Below, one piece after another: positions 24,495-34,456 of a stretch of 64,000 nt of DNA. The DNA comes from Tetrapyrgos nigripes (Eukaryota; Basidiomycota; Agaricomycetes; Agaricales; Campanellaceae), in the NCBI GenBank assembly GCA_013368315.1, contig JAACJM010000148.1, forward strand, positions 62,001-126,000, given 5' to 3'. Position 1 is the first letter of the stretch. Each line of letters starts with the position of its first letter. The translations under genes and the position numbers were made by a program. Below the pieces are notes generated by a model that had not been told where the DNA came from, searched no databases, and saw nothing but the letters and a program-made list of their open reading frames with translations.

Positions 24495-24883
24495 TGTCAT
24501 GACGTCTATATTTGGTACTATTTATTTCTTCTTATCTCCGTATCCTCAGATCTTTACACCATTTGACTCTTGTTCCACATGCTACACACCGGACCTTTCA
24601 TTTCTCTGATACAGCTTTGATACAGCTTCTTGACAGCTTCCTTTACAGCTTCCTTTTACAGCTTTCTTTACAGCTTTACTTTTACATATATAAACCCTGC
24701 CCTGACACCTGGTTCCCCATCTTGACCTCTTCGTTGTTGGGACCAGATGTGTATTTTCCTTTTCATTACTTCTTTCACCTTTACTGATGGGCACTGTAGT
24801 TCCAGTACTTACTGCTGTCTGTTAGTTGAGTTGAACCCGTAGCTCCTCATTATCACTATCTAAGCACTCACCTCTTTGTGACA
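24495..24883 (+). repeat. Solo LTR (389 bp) inside the ankyrin array
   Basis: The insertion starts TGTCATGACG and ends TTTGTGACA, giving inverted TGTCA..TGACA ends. GAAAC occurs on both sides (24490-24494 and 24884-24888), and removing the insertion plus one copy restores the ankyrin codons GGAAACGCACTA. Its sequence differs from family B, so it is a second LTR family. A TATATAAA at 24687-24694 is a likely promoter box. Upstream of it lie about six short repeats of TACAGCTT or GACAGCTT (24614-24676), possible enhancer units. Confidence 0.9.
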
Positions 24884-26600
24884 GAAACGCACTACAGGCT
24901 GCCAGCCGTTCTGGCCATCTAGACGTTGTGAGGGCACTCCTTGAAAAAGGAGCTGATGTCAACGCACAGGGTGGACACTATGGAAACGTACTACAGGCTG
25001 CCAGCAGTTCTGGCCATCTAGATGTTGTGAGCATGCTCCTCAAAAAGGGAGCTAATGTCAATGCACTGGCCAGACCCTATGGAAATGCACTACAGGCTGC
25101 CAGCTGTTCTGGTCATCTAGACGTTGTGAGGGCGCTCCTCAAAAAGGGAGCTGATGTCAACACACTGGCCAGACCCTATGGAAATGCACTACAGGCTGAC
25201 AGCTGTTCCAGCCATCTAGACATTGTGAGTGTGCTCCTCAAAGAGGGAGCTGATGTCAACTCACAGGGTGGGCCCTATGGAAATGCACTACAGGCTACCA
25301 GTCGTTCTGGCTATCTAGACATTGTGAGGGTGCTCCTTGAAAAGGGAGCTGATGTCAATGCACAGGGTGGAGAGGATGGAAACGCACTACAGGCCACCAG
25401 CCATTCCAGCCATCTAGATGTTGTGAGGGCACTCCTCAAAAAGGGAGCTGATGTCAACACACAGGGAGGAGAGGATGGAAACACACTACAGGCCACCAGC
25501 CATTCTGGCCATGTAGACGTTGTGAGGGCACTCCTCGAAAAGGGAGCTGATGTCAATGCACAGGGCAGAGAGCATAGAAATGCACCACAGGCCACCAGCA
25601 GTTCCAGCCATCTAGACATTGCGAGCATGCTTCTTGATCAGAGAGCTGATGTCAACACACAGGGTGGACACTATGGAAACACACTACAGGCTGCCAGCAG
25701 TTCCAGCCATCTAGATGCTTTGAGTGCACTCCTGGAAAAGGGAGCTGATGTCAATGCACAGGGTGGAAAGTATGGAAATGCACTACAGGCTGCTATCTGT
25801 TGTGGGCATCTAGACATTGTGAGTGTACTCCTTGAAAAGGGAGCTGATGTCAATGCACAGGGCAGAAAGTATGGAAACACACTACAGGCTGCCATCTGTC
25901 ATGGGCATCTAGATGTTGTGAGCGTGCTCCTTGAAAAGGGAGCTGATGTCAATGCACAGGGCGAAGAGTATGAAAATGCACTACAGGCTGCCATCTGTTA
26001 TGAGCATCTAGATGTTGTGAGTGCGCTCCTTGAAAAGGGAGCTGATGTCAATGCACAGGGCAGAGAGTATGGAAATGCACTACAGGCTGCCATTTCTTAT
26101 GGGCATCTAGACGTTGTGAGCATGCTCCTTGAAAAGGGAGCTGATGTCAATGCACAGGGCAGAGAGGATGGAAATGCACTACAGGCTGCCATCTGTCATG
26201 GGTATCTAGACATTGTGAGCATGCTCCTTGACAAGGGAGCTAATGTCAATGCACAGGGTGGAGAGCATAGAAACTGCCATCTGTTATGGGCACCTAGACA
26301 TTGTGAGGGCACTCCTCAAAAAGGGAGCTGATGTCAATGCGCAGGGTGGACATTTTGGAAACACACTACAGGCTGCCAGCTGTTATGGGCATCTAGACGT
26401 TGTGAGTGTGCTCCTTGAAAAGGGAGCTGATGTCAACACACAGGGTGGACACTATGGAAACGCGCTACAGGCTGCAAGCCATTTCAGCTGTCTAGAAGTT
26501 GTGAGAGTGCTCCTTGAAAAGGGAGCTGATGTCAATGCACAGGGCAGACTTTTTGGAAACACACTACAGGCTGCCAGCCATTTCAGCCATTGAGATGTTG

Positions 26601-26879
26601 CACTGGGTGCAAACACTTGTAATTCCTTGGATATACTGAGGAATTATATAAGACTTACACTGGTACACTCAATATGTAAGTCCACTTGAATTACAGAAGT
26701 ATTACCAGGGACCACTGTGAGACTTCATGCCTTACAATGGTCATATATAATTGTTCTATTTTTTTTGGTCTCTGGTAATACTTCAGTAAGTCAAGTGGAC
26801 TTACATATTGAGTGTACCAGTGTAAGTCTTATGTAATTCCTCTGTATATCCAAGGAATTACAAGTGTTTGCATCCAGTG
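26601..26879. mobile_element. Hairpin MITE with CACTA-like ends
   Basis: A 279-bp insertion has two 114-bp arms (26601-26714 and 26766-26879) that are inverted copies with about six mismatches, around a 51-bp loop. Ends read CACTGGGTGCAAACAC and, inverted, CACTGGATGCAAACAC. TTG occurs on both sides (26598-26600 and 26880-26882), and removing the element restores the ankyrin frame GATGTTG-TCAGAGCGCTCC. Ends beginning CACTG and a 3-bp duplication fit the CACTA/CMC clade, to which the Plavaka relic at 14-18.6 kb belongs. Any transcript across it would form a long, nearly perfect hairpin. Confidence 0.85.
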
Positions 26880-27252
26880 TTGTCAGAGCGCTCCTTGAAA
26901 AGGGAGCTGATGTCAACACACAGGGCAGACTTTTTGGAAACACCCTACAGGCCACTAGCCATTACGGGCATCTAGATGTTGTGAGTGTGCTCCTTGCAAA
27001 AGAGCTGATGTCAATGCACAGGGCAGACAATATGGAAACGCACTACAGGCTGCCAGTGTTGGAGGACATTTGGAGATTGTAGAAATATTGCTTGAAAAAG
27101 GAGCTGATATCAATGTACCTGGAGGAGGATACTCAAGTGCTTTGCATGCTGCTTGGTCTCGTAAGGCTTGGGCTCCTAGGTATGCAGAAGTTATAGCAGC
27201 CCTTCTTAAGGCAGGAGCCAATGATAATGTGGAAGAATCAGAATCAGAATAA

Positions 27253-27852
27253 AGCAATGTATTGTAGCCTCCATCTGTTTTGAATTTTTGAACTGTGAAT
27301 GTTACAGAATGCAAAGACTGAGATGTTAAGTTCATGAAAAGTTTCACAAAAAAGTTTATTTGATCTATTTCGGTATTACCACAAGGGTTCAGTATTTCTG
27401 GCTTCAAAATTTCATACATATATTTACTTTCTCTTGGTTTTCACTAAATAAGACTGAAAATATTTATTTAAAGATGATCCAAGACTATGAGCTTCAACAT
27501 GAAACTATTACAATGTAAGTATTCAAAGAAATTTCATTTAGCCATAGTAAAACACATACCATTATTGCCTTGCATCAACCTATCAAAGAACTTCATCTAT
27601 TTTTCTGCCCTACCTTATTGGGGTCTACCACCTATGCAGTTTGTTTCATCCTGCTTCTAGTGCATCTCTGAGTGAGTGTGCAACACAGTTTATTCCACAA
27701 ATCATAAGCGTTAGGGCATTGTAAGTGGACAGAATGATTGTCTATTAACCAATAGATGAATACATACACTACATGTAACCTCTCTACATACTACACCCAG
27801 GTCCCCCATCCCCAACCTCTCAACTTCCCTCTGCCCCCTATCCTTTCACCCC
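27253..27852. other. Spacer between the NLR relic and the truncated ligase gene
   Basis: AT-rich sequence with no coding frame of note up to about 27780, then a C-rich stretch that begins the CpG-containing compartment. The ligase frame stops at 27853 and nothing resembling the rest of that protein is found here. Confidence 0.5.
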
Positions 27853-30586
27853 TTACACCCTTCCAGGAATCAACTCCCCCTCCCCAATCTCCACCCCCTC
27901 GAATCCCCTATTCCTCACCCTCCTCGCCTCGAATTCTTTTCGGAGAAGATACAGTTGAAGGAGTGTTATTGCGTCCTTGGCCTGTAGGTGTAAACGCAGA
28001 CGAAGGAGGATTAGCGTGTGCATAGGACGTTGGAAGAAAAGGGTAGGGCAAAAGAAAGACAAAAGACAATGAAAATGAGGAACAAAAACAAAAAGAAACA
28101 AAGAGTCGTAAGAAACCGAAGAAACCGAAGATAAAAAGACAAATGACAACTTACCACAACCCAAACCCCAAACCCAACCAAATTCCTCCACCACACTGGA
28201 TCCTGGCTCGTCAACTCCTGCCAAGACCTGCCTCCGCCCCAGAGAGCTTCGAGGACCATACTCCATTGTGTACGCGCCTGTGTGGTCCCTGTACGTCCTT
28301 GAGCTAGTCCAAGTCCGACATTCGTCATCGACGCACGCCCACTGACATCACGAACACCCAAAAAAGCTCTAAACACCTCTAACCCCTTGCCAACTACCCT
28401 TCGTACACTTGCATTAACCCCTCTCGTCCCCGTCCCCGTCCCTGCACCTACACCTACCCCACCACCAACATCCAACCTCGCAACAGCCAACAACAAATCC
28501 CCATAACCCTCGCCACGAGCGGTATCAAGAGCCCAGAACCAATCTTTCGTCCAATGGTAGATGTGCGGAAGGTTAGTCTTGCTGTGTTTTCTTCTAGGTC
28601 TGGGTTTTCGTCTTCGTTTTCGGGGTCAGCGTTGGGGTCAGCGTTGACGTTGACTGCGTCGGGGTTAACGTTGACAGGTGGGTCAGCGTTGGCATCAGCA
28701 TCAACTGGTGGCGGCGGCGGCGGTAGTGGTGGTGCGGCTACGTCTTCTGCTTCTGCTTCTAGTCTTCCACCGTCGTCTTCATGGTCATGGTCGTGATCGT
28801 GATCGTGATCGCCGTCGTCGTCGTCCCCATCAACTTGCAACACGAGATCAACATTCAAATTGAAGTCTAAAAATCCTCCTCCTCCTCCTTCTCCCTCTTC
28901 TTCATCTTCGTCTTCATCATCTTGGTCTCGAGGGTCTTCGTCACCATCATCATCAACGATTTGGTCTTGGACAGCGGCAACAGCGGGGGCTATGGCGTTG
29001 GCGTTGGCATTGGGAGCATTGGCGTTGGCGTTGGCGTTGGCTCCATTTGCATTCGCCTGACGTTGACGTTCCCCAACCCTCCTAAACCACTCCAAGAAGC
29101 CCGCGTCCCCTTGTCGCTCTCTTCCTTCTCTTGCTCCAACCCGTCCTCGTTCTCCACCATCTGCAACTCGTCGTCTCTCGCGCTCACGTCTACGTTCCCG
29201 TTCGCGTCCCTCAAGTAAATCCAAACCCAATATACCACTGTCTTTCTCACCACCCAGAACTATCTTTAGTGCTTTTCGTCGTAGTCGGATGTATATGTAA
29301 CGGATGAGAGGTACGAGAATGAAGCCGACTGTGAATGGGGAGGGAGGCCAGGGGAGTGGGGCTAGACACAATAGACACAATAGAAACAAAGAGGGAAGGG
29401 TTAAGAAAAGAAAAGACAGACGAGAGCGAGTAGAGAGAAGAGAATAAGAGTGAGTAAAGACAAAGATAAATGGAAGACAGCACAGGACATACCAGAGGTA
29501 TTACGACTCGGACTCGGCACCACAGTGACTGCCAGCGACCTCAACCAACCCCACACTCCATCTCCTTGTTCTTTCCCACCTACACTTGCGCCCGAGCCCA
29601 ACAAAAACCTTGGCTGCTGTAAATTCGGCCACTCCAATAATAACGAAATAATCGTCATTAACGCAGCTGAAGAGTTTTTGCTATTCGACGGGAGGAATTG
29701 GGTGAGGATGAGAGCGAAGGGTATGAGGGGAAGGTTGATGTATGTTGTTAGTGGCCAGTTGGGTGTTGGGTTTGAGGGCGTGGGTGGTGGAAGGAGAGTT
29801 TGGACGAGTCTGTTGGGACGGGTTAGTTACCAGTCAATTGAAGGAGTAAAGAAAGAAAATTGTAAAGTAGAAAGCGAAGAAGAAGAACGAAACAGTAACC
29901 AAGTAAAAAGAACTGCTCACTCTTCGCCAAAAAACATCCTTACACTCCAAATTCCATATCTCATACACGCCCAACCTAACCCAACACCCGCTGAAGTTAT
30001 TAGACCTAAAAGGCAACAAGTTAATGTTTATCTGGAGTAAACGAAGAGGTATAGAAGACTCACTCGCTGGCACGACAAACCAAAGAAACGCAGACCCCGC
30101 ATGCCCGAGGAGGTCGTTTGATTTGGACAGAGTTAGACCTAGGAGTTTGAGGGTTCTGCCCAGGGATTTGCCGAGTGTTTTGGCAAGAGAGGTGCGTATA
30201 TCTTTTCGTATATGATGAACGAGAGGGAGAGGTAGGTGTACTTGGTCTTCTTCCTCATCTTCATGTTGCGACACAGATACAAAAGGCCAGACCTCTCCTC
30301 TATCGAAATCCGTCTCCAGCTGGTATGTCTCTTTACATTGTGGACATTTCAAAGCATCTTTCTTCGGAGGAGAGGATGACTGGGCGGTTTGGATCCATGA
30401 GAGGAGACAGGACTCGTGTGCGATGAGGGTGCATTTGCAGGGGTGAGTCCATATAGAGGGTGAACTTGTTGTGTTCTCCTCCTCTTCCCGACAAATAAAA
30501 CATAGTTTGACGCGGAGGTCGTCGATGGTCGGGATTCGTTTGGTTGAGTCGGGCATGGAGGTCGAGGTTAACGCGTCTGCACTCAT
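27853..30586 (-). pseudogene. Doa10/SSM4-like RING-variant E3 ubiquitin ligase, N-terminal part only
   Basis: Doa10-type ligases sit in the ER membrane and mark misfolded proteins for degradation. Exon 1 (30586-30064) starts MSADALTSTS and carries a C4HC3 RING-variant domain: CFIC, then PCKCTLIAHESCLLSWI, then CPQC. It ends KTLGKSLGRTLKLLGLTLSK. Exons 2 (30005-29921), 3 (29809-29493) and 4 (from 29361) join in frame. Exon 4 has a hydrophobic segment GFILVPLIRYIYI, a basic stretch, low-complexity Asn-Ala, Asp/Glu, His-Asp and Pro tracts, then RKIGSGLLIPLVARVMG. After a 1-base frame change at a run of four C (28499-28502) the homology continues: DPVWWRNLVGFGVWVV, then, past an intron, LLQLYLLRKEFEARRV and GFEGVEIGEGELI, stopping at 27853. 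Family members have many more membrane helices, so most of the C-terminal half is missing. A shorter functional product cannot be excluded. Confidence 0.75.
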
Positions 30587-30615
30587 GTGACTACTTGACT
30601 TCTCTGTCGTACTAT

Positions 30616-30620
30616 AAAAA
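30616..30620 (-). terminator. Probable Pol III terminator of the tRNA-Thr gene
   Basis: On the minus strand a run of five T stands about 23 bases past the 3' end of the tRNA, the usual RNA polymerase III stop signal. Confidence 0.5.
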
Positions 30621-30643
30621 CTACCACATTGGCTACAGCACAT

Positions 30644-30714
30644 GCCTCGTACCCGGATTGAACGAGTGACCTTTCCATTACAAGTGGAACGCGCTACCAC
30701 TACGCCAACGAGGC
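30644..30714 (-). tRNA. tRNA-Thr (anticodon UGU)
   Basis: The minus strand folds as a 71-nt cloverleaf. The acceptor stem pairs GCCTCGT with ACGAGGC. A D-arm with AGTGGTAGCGC contains an A-box-like sequence. The anticodon stem pairs TTCCA with TGGAA around the loop CTTGTAA, giving anticodon TGT. The T-arm is ACTCG-TTCAATC-CGGGT (B-box GTTCAATCC). There is no intron. It decodes ACA codons. It lies 67 bp from the inverted-repeat end at 30781. Confidence 0.93.
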
Positions 30715-31128
30715 TACAAGCATTTTGGTAGCCATCTGCGTCCATGACTACAAGTGCTTCTAGCACACTGCTCGCCTGCACATCAGCAAAATGTACATCC
30801 GGCTTTTAGCGACTTTTCCGTAAGTTTTTCCGGAACCGGCTCAACTTTTCAAACCTATGTGCCCTTTCTTGGAAAAGTACCCGGGTACTTTTCAAACCTC
30901 GTCATCGTCAATCAAACTCCTGTCAAAGTGCGTATAAAAGTTCCATTCAAGTACCTAAAAAACTACAGTATGTAGACGCTGTAGTTCTAAAAAATACACT
31001 CGTATGGTTTAACGCATGAGGGTCATCAGCCGGCCAACGGGAAACACTGGTTAAGTCTATTGCACTAGAGTGTGAACAGGATCAGTGCCGTGAACAAGCG
31101 AAACGGATAAAACTCACCAGCGACGACA

Positions 31129-32681
31129 CTACAGCCCAGTGACAACTTCATCATCACCACTACCTTCTGACCCTTCATCTTCCCTTCCCTCCTCGCTCTC
31201 CGCATTCTCATTCAAAGCGGACATCTCCACATCACGGCTATCATTCTCCCCATCATCCTGAGCTGACGCTGCAATTTCCGAAGGGATGGCGTGCTTTGCT
31301 TGAGCAAGGAGTTCATCTGGGTCAATGTCCGGAAGCTCCCAATCTTCAGCAGGGTCGGGTGTGGGTGGTTCAGATGCTGTAGACTTCTTGTTGAGCTTGG
31401 GCTTGGAGACAGGCTTCAAAAGGTGCTTCTCAGCGCTTTGAATGATGCGATCCCACTGTGCCGCACTGCATCGGTTAATGTTTTTGATAGGATTCACGGC
31501 AAAATGGGAATGTAGATTGGTAGTCGTTTCAAACCGGACCACCTTCCCCTCCAGCGTGACATCCCGGTCGCCCCAAATTGCTGAAGCAAAGTGACCATCG
31601 ACTCCGGAGGGAATGACTTCGTTTCCAGATGAGTAAAATGTAAATGCCCGATGGACCTGTACCAAATCAGCATACTATCTCTCAACAAGGCATCAATAAC
31701 GCACCGCCAAGATGGACAAAACCATAGCACCCGTGGGACGCTCGGATAGACGTTGGTCTGCGGTGACCTTTGCAATGGCCTTCAGGTGTTCGGAAAATGT
31801 CTTCGAGATGATGAACGACTGGAAGGGGCCCTGAAAAGTTTTTAGCGACCTGGTTTGTCAATACAGTAGACGAAAACTCACTGCGTACATGGTCTTACCA
31901 TTCATTTCGACGGCATGCGAGTAATAGTAAGGGTGAGACTTGTAATCACCAGTGGTCTGCTCTTTGACATAACATCGACGTTCCTCAGGGGTAGATAGGC
32001 CCTCACGTTGGAAAAGCTGCTCAATAGCCTTCAGAGCTGCCTTGCCTATGCTGTTACGCCATGAGTTGAGTCTGTCCTGGGTCTAAGAAAGAAGAGTTGA
32101 TGAGTAACATGCAGAGTCTCGATGAAAAACCCATACCAAAGTCTCGATGACTTTACCTGTGTTAAACTCTGTGAAACGCTGGCATATATCCTCTGGCATT
32201 ACATCTTCCCAAGTCTGTTCGAGCTCGTTGACATTGGGACTAGTCCAAGCAATGAGGCAACCGGTAAATTCGATAATTGCAGGAATAAACTTGTCTTTGA
32301 ATGCGGTTTGGACAGCTTCAGGAAGATTACCAAGGCGAATCCCCCTTTTCTTGATGCTGGTAGGAGCGACATAATCTTCCGAGTTTGTAGGTTCAACCTT
32401 GACGATGGTAGGCTATGTGGATTTTCCAGTCAGACTCTGAATAGAATTATAACTATCACTCACCTGTACAACAGCTGCCAGAGACTTGGCCTTGATTTTG
32501 ATAGATCTACCAGTGGCACCGGTAACCTCAGGATTTTCTTCATCGTCGCCTTTTTCATCCCCAAATCCACCATATTCGTAGTCAGCATCCTCGCCGTCCT
32601 TAGTCTCGCTGGCTTCTACATTGGAGACAGGGTTCTTGGTGTCGTCAAAGCCCGAGTCAGTGCCCGAGACGTAGTAGGGAT
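31129..32681 (-). CDS. DUF6532 family protein, start unresolved
   Basis: Five exons join in frame on the minus strand: about 32681-32464, 32412-32137, 32082-31882, 31830-31705 and 31656-31129, with introns of 48-54 nt and GTGAG, GTATG or GTGCG donors. The protein has an acidic N-terminal part (DDEENPEVTGATGRSIKIKA), then a DUF6532-like core with EDVMPEDICQRFTEF, FQSFIISKTFSEH, RPTGAMVLSILA and VHRAFTFYSSG, and a Glu/Asp-rich tail ending DDEVVTGL. The RP(T)GA..L..AVHRAF pattern is typical of DUF6532 proteins, a large mushroom family of unknown role. Upstream of 32681 the frame is closed by TGA and I could not find a start codon or an upstream exon, so the N-terminus is missing from this model. 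It is transcribed divergently from the neighbour at 32741. Confidence 0.7.
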
Positions 32682-32740
32682 TAAGTAATCAAGGCTATTA
32701 AAAATTTTCTTTGTCGTTCTGTGTCTCCTTCCGTCTACTC

Positions 32741-33634
32741 ATGAAACGAGAGGCTGAGCTCGTTGAGCCTCGGACACCCAAGAGGCAAAACACCTTGTAA
32801 GCTTTACCCTCGTTATACATACTTGTCTCAAACTTGTCTACTCTTTGCTGGTTGCGAAGAGTTATAGAGTCCTCGCAGTCCCCAGAGGTGCTTGTGCATA
32901 GCACACCTTGTAAAGCAGAGCCACGACATTCTCCTGATGTCTTTTCCAGGACCGAAGAAATGTATCTACTGCGCAAGATTTTGTTCTATTATTGTGATTG
33001 ATATTCAGCAACTTTTGGCAGTGATGATCTCGTTGAGGGCAATACAACAATAGTATCAACAAAGTACGTGAATTATAATCTCGAAACATTTTTCAATTGA
33101 CAGTAGCCTAGCATTACAGAGTCCCCAAGCAAAACGGATCTATTAGGTCGTGATGAGAATCAAACTGATAAAGAGGCGAGGATCAACGAACTGCGAGAGC
33201 AGTATAGCAAGGATCTGGGAAGGGTAAAATTTTGGAAGGACCCGAGCATGATCGAGATTCCAGTAGGCAGTGAGTGCTCACCTTTATCATACCATTTTTG
33301 TCTAGTGATCACTGTTACAGAACCTCGTCCTTTTCTGATACGCAGATACGGCAATCCTCCTTCTCCCGTCTCCCAATGCAAGAAACGAATTGACCAGCTA
33401 GCAGACACGTTGTATGACTCAAACCTGCGATGCGAAGCCCTGTCATTGAACCTACAGGCAGCTTCTTACGCTCTTGAATCGGCTGAACGGGAACGGGATC
33501 GTGCTGTTGAAGAGCATACAAAGTTGCGCAAAGAGGTTGTAGGACTTCATTGTGAGTTGAGACGCCTGCAAGACCGCATTAAAACTGGCGGGTGGGACCT
33601 GATACGTCTTTCAGACTCGGTAGATATAGTGTAA
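32741..33634 (+). CDS. Coiled-coil protein of unknown function (223 aa)
   Basis: Five exons join to an unbroken 223-codon frame: 32741-32796, 32860-32961, 33022-33063, 33112-33269 and 33321-33634. The protein starts MKREAELVEPRTPKRQ, has a polar middle part, and ends in a predicted coiled coil of about 75 residues (KKRIDQLADTLYDSNLR through LHCELRRLQDRIK). There is no signal peptide or membrane segment. I do not recognise a family. The consistent reading frame across four introns supports a real gene. It starts only about 60 bp from the first readable exon of the divergent DUF6532 gene, so the two may share a promoter, and both lie inside the 27-bp inverted repeats. Confidence 0.7.
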
Positions 33635-33838
33635 TTGTAACTTACTACTAAGTACTCTTAAAGTTTGTGAAAAGCTCTAACGAAAACCCCTGCGTGCTCG
33701 GGACAAAGTACAAGCCTCAAAAAAAAAGGCACAGCTCGATCAAAGACGCGTAAAAAAAGCTCCGGCAAACCTTTGATCAGTAAAAGCGTCGAAAACCGCA
33801 TCAAAACCCCGAAAACCCGGATGTACGTTTTACTGATG

Positions 33839-34449
33839 CACTGCTTTCCACCTCAATCATTACTTAATGGCAGCTGACCACTCTCCCTTTACCCTTGACG
33901 CCCAGGCTGTAGAGCAAGTCCGACCCCGGGACGGCCACATATCCGAGGATTAACCCTCGACGTTGATCTTTTGACAAGCCATCTCACTTGACTACCAATT
34001 GGCTACCGCTACTCGACCACTACTTAATCCTAAAAAGGCTCTTGTTTTCCGACGCGTCGTATTCAATTTTAATAAAGACTTCGGGTCAAAGCTTGGCATT
34101 TCTCCGACGAAATCAAGTATCCACCTGCTTGAGAACTAAGAATAAATGTTCTATTCTTGCCCTGGGAGTATGGGCTATTCCAAGTTCTTTCACTGGCAGA
34201 GCTTTTTTCTCCACCTCGATGTATTTCTACTCTTACCTCCCGCAACTCCTTCATCCTACGGTCCGCCGGGCAGCGACACCCATCGATTAAATTCGTGGTT
34301 TCTCCTCACACTCTTTATTTTTACCTCAGACGAGCACATGAACTACATACTCGCTATAGTATGCACCATTCCCTTCAAGTTGTCCGTCAACCCGGGCCAT
34401 TGCATGCGCAGCTCAAACTTTACTACACGCTTAACTACCATCGTCCAAG
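33839..34449. other. Intergenic region upstream of the polygalacturonase
   Basis: No gene is recognised. Short open frames at 33988-34290 and 34146-34468 have no family features. The last 100 bp probably serve as promoter of the polygalacturonase. Confidence 0.4.
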
Positions 34450-34456
34450 TATAAAA
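34450..34456 (+). promoter_or_regulatory. TATA box of the polygalacturonase gene
   Basis: TATAAAA stands 115 bp before the start codon at 34571, a normal spacing for a fungal promoter with a leader of about 80-90 nt. Confidence 0.6.

Larger units (their letters stand above)
23940..27240 (+). repeat. Ankyrin array of near-identical 99-bp units
   Basis: Each 99-bp unit encodes one 33-residue ankyrin repeat close to GNALQAASSSGHLDVVRVLL followed by EKGADVNAQGGHY. About six units lie in 23940-24494, fourteen in 24884-26275, three in 26281-26597 and three or four after 26880. Units are far more alike in DNA than functional ankyrin repeats usually are, which points to recent expansion or gene conversion. 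Variation is concentrated at a few sites: helix positions (SSSGH, CYGHL, HFSHL) and CG sites that appear as CG, TG or CA in different units. Confidence 0.9.
22224..27252 (+). pseudogene. NACHT-ankyrin (NLR-like) gene, disrupted
   Basis: The order is that of fungal NLR-like proteins. A short pre-NACHT exon (22224-22390) contains NTAYRKIIEGTRTWLL. A P-loop AGSGKTFL follows at 22437-22462, then a Walker B stretch YVIVDAMDEC near 22780, the winged-helix-like linker KTLQETYAKILEQVNKDVRD at 23160 and HPSVKDYLLSEAAIQS at 23464. About 26 ankyrin repeats end at 27240. Such proteins are thought to sense non-self and drive cell death through an N-terminal domain; none is visible upstream, where a solo LTR lies. 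Lesions: frame change near 22560, in-frame TGA at 23429, frame changes near 23930 and 26275, a solo LTR at 24495-24883 and a MITE at 26601-26879. It cannot encode the full protein as it stands. Confidence 0.85.
30781..33838. mobile_element. Two-gene segment flanked by 27-bp inverted repeats (putative element)
   Basis: The left end 30781-30807 (CATCAGCAAAATGTACATCC..) and the right end 33812-33838, read on the minus strand (CATCAGTAAAACGTACATCC..), match at 24 of 27 positions in inverted orientation. Between them lie exactly two genes: the DUF6532 gene (minus) and a coiled-coil gene (plus). No transposase is recognised. Direct flanks show no clean target duplication; CACTGCT occurs at 30766-30772 and at 33839-33845, but the left copy is 8 bp away from the repeat. 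A perfect 20-bp palindrome lies at 30873-30892. Interpretation as a transposon or captured cassette is inference. Confidence 0.45.

Noticed and set aside
25311..25895. Minus-strand frames of Ser/Ala-rich proteins over the ankyrin array
   Set aside because: They are antisense shadows of the repeat units and have no features of their own.
23940..27240. Non-coding tandem repeat
   Set aside because: The 99-bp period translates into canonical 33-residue ankyrin repeats in one frame, so it is a coding array.
28554..29218. Plus-strand frames rich in Ser, Pro and Ala
   Set aside because: They are antisense readings of the low-complexity exon of the ligase gene.
33900..33990. Possible tRNA (stem-like GC-rich stretch)
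   Set aside because: No consistent acceptor stem or B-box could be folded.
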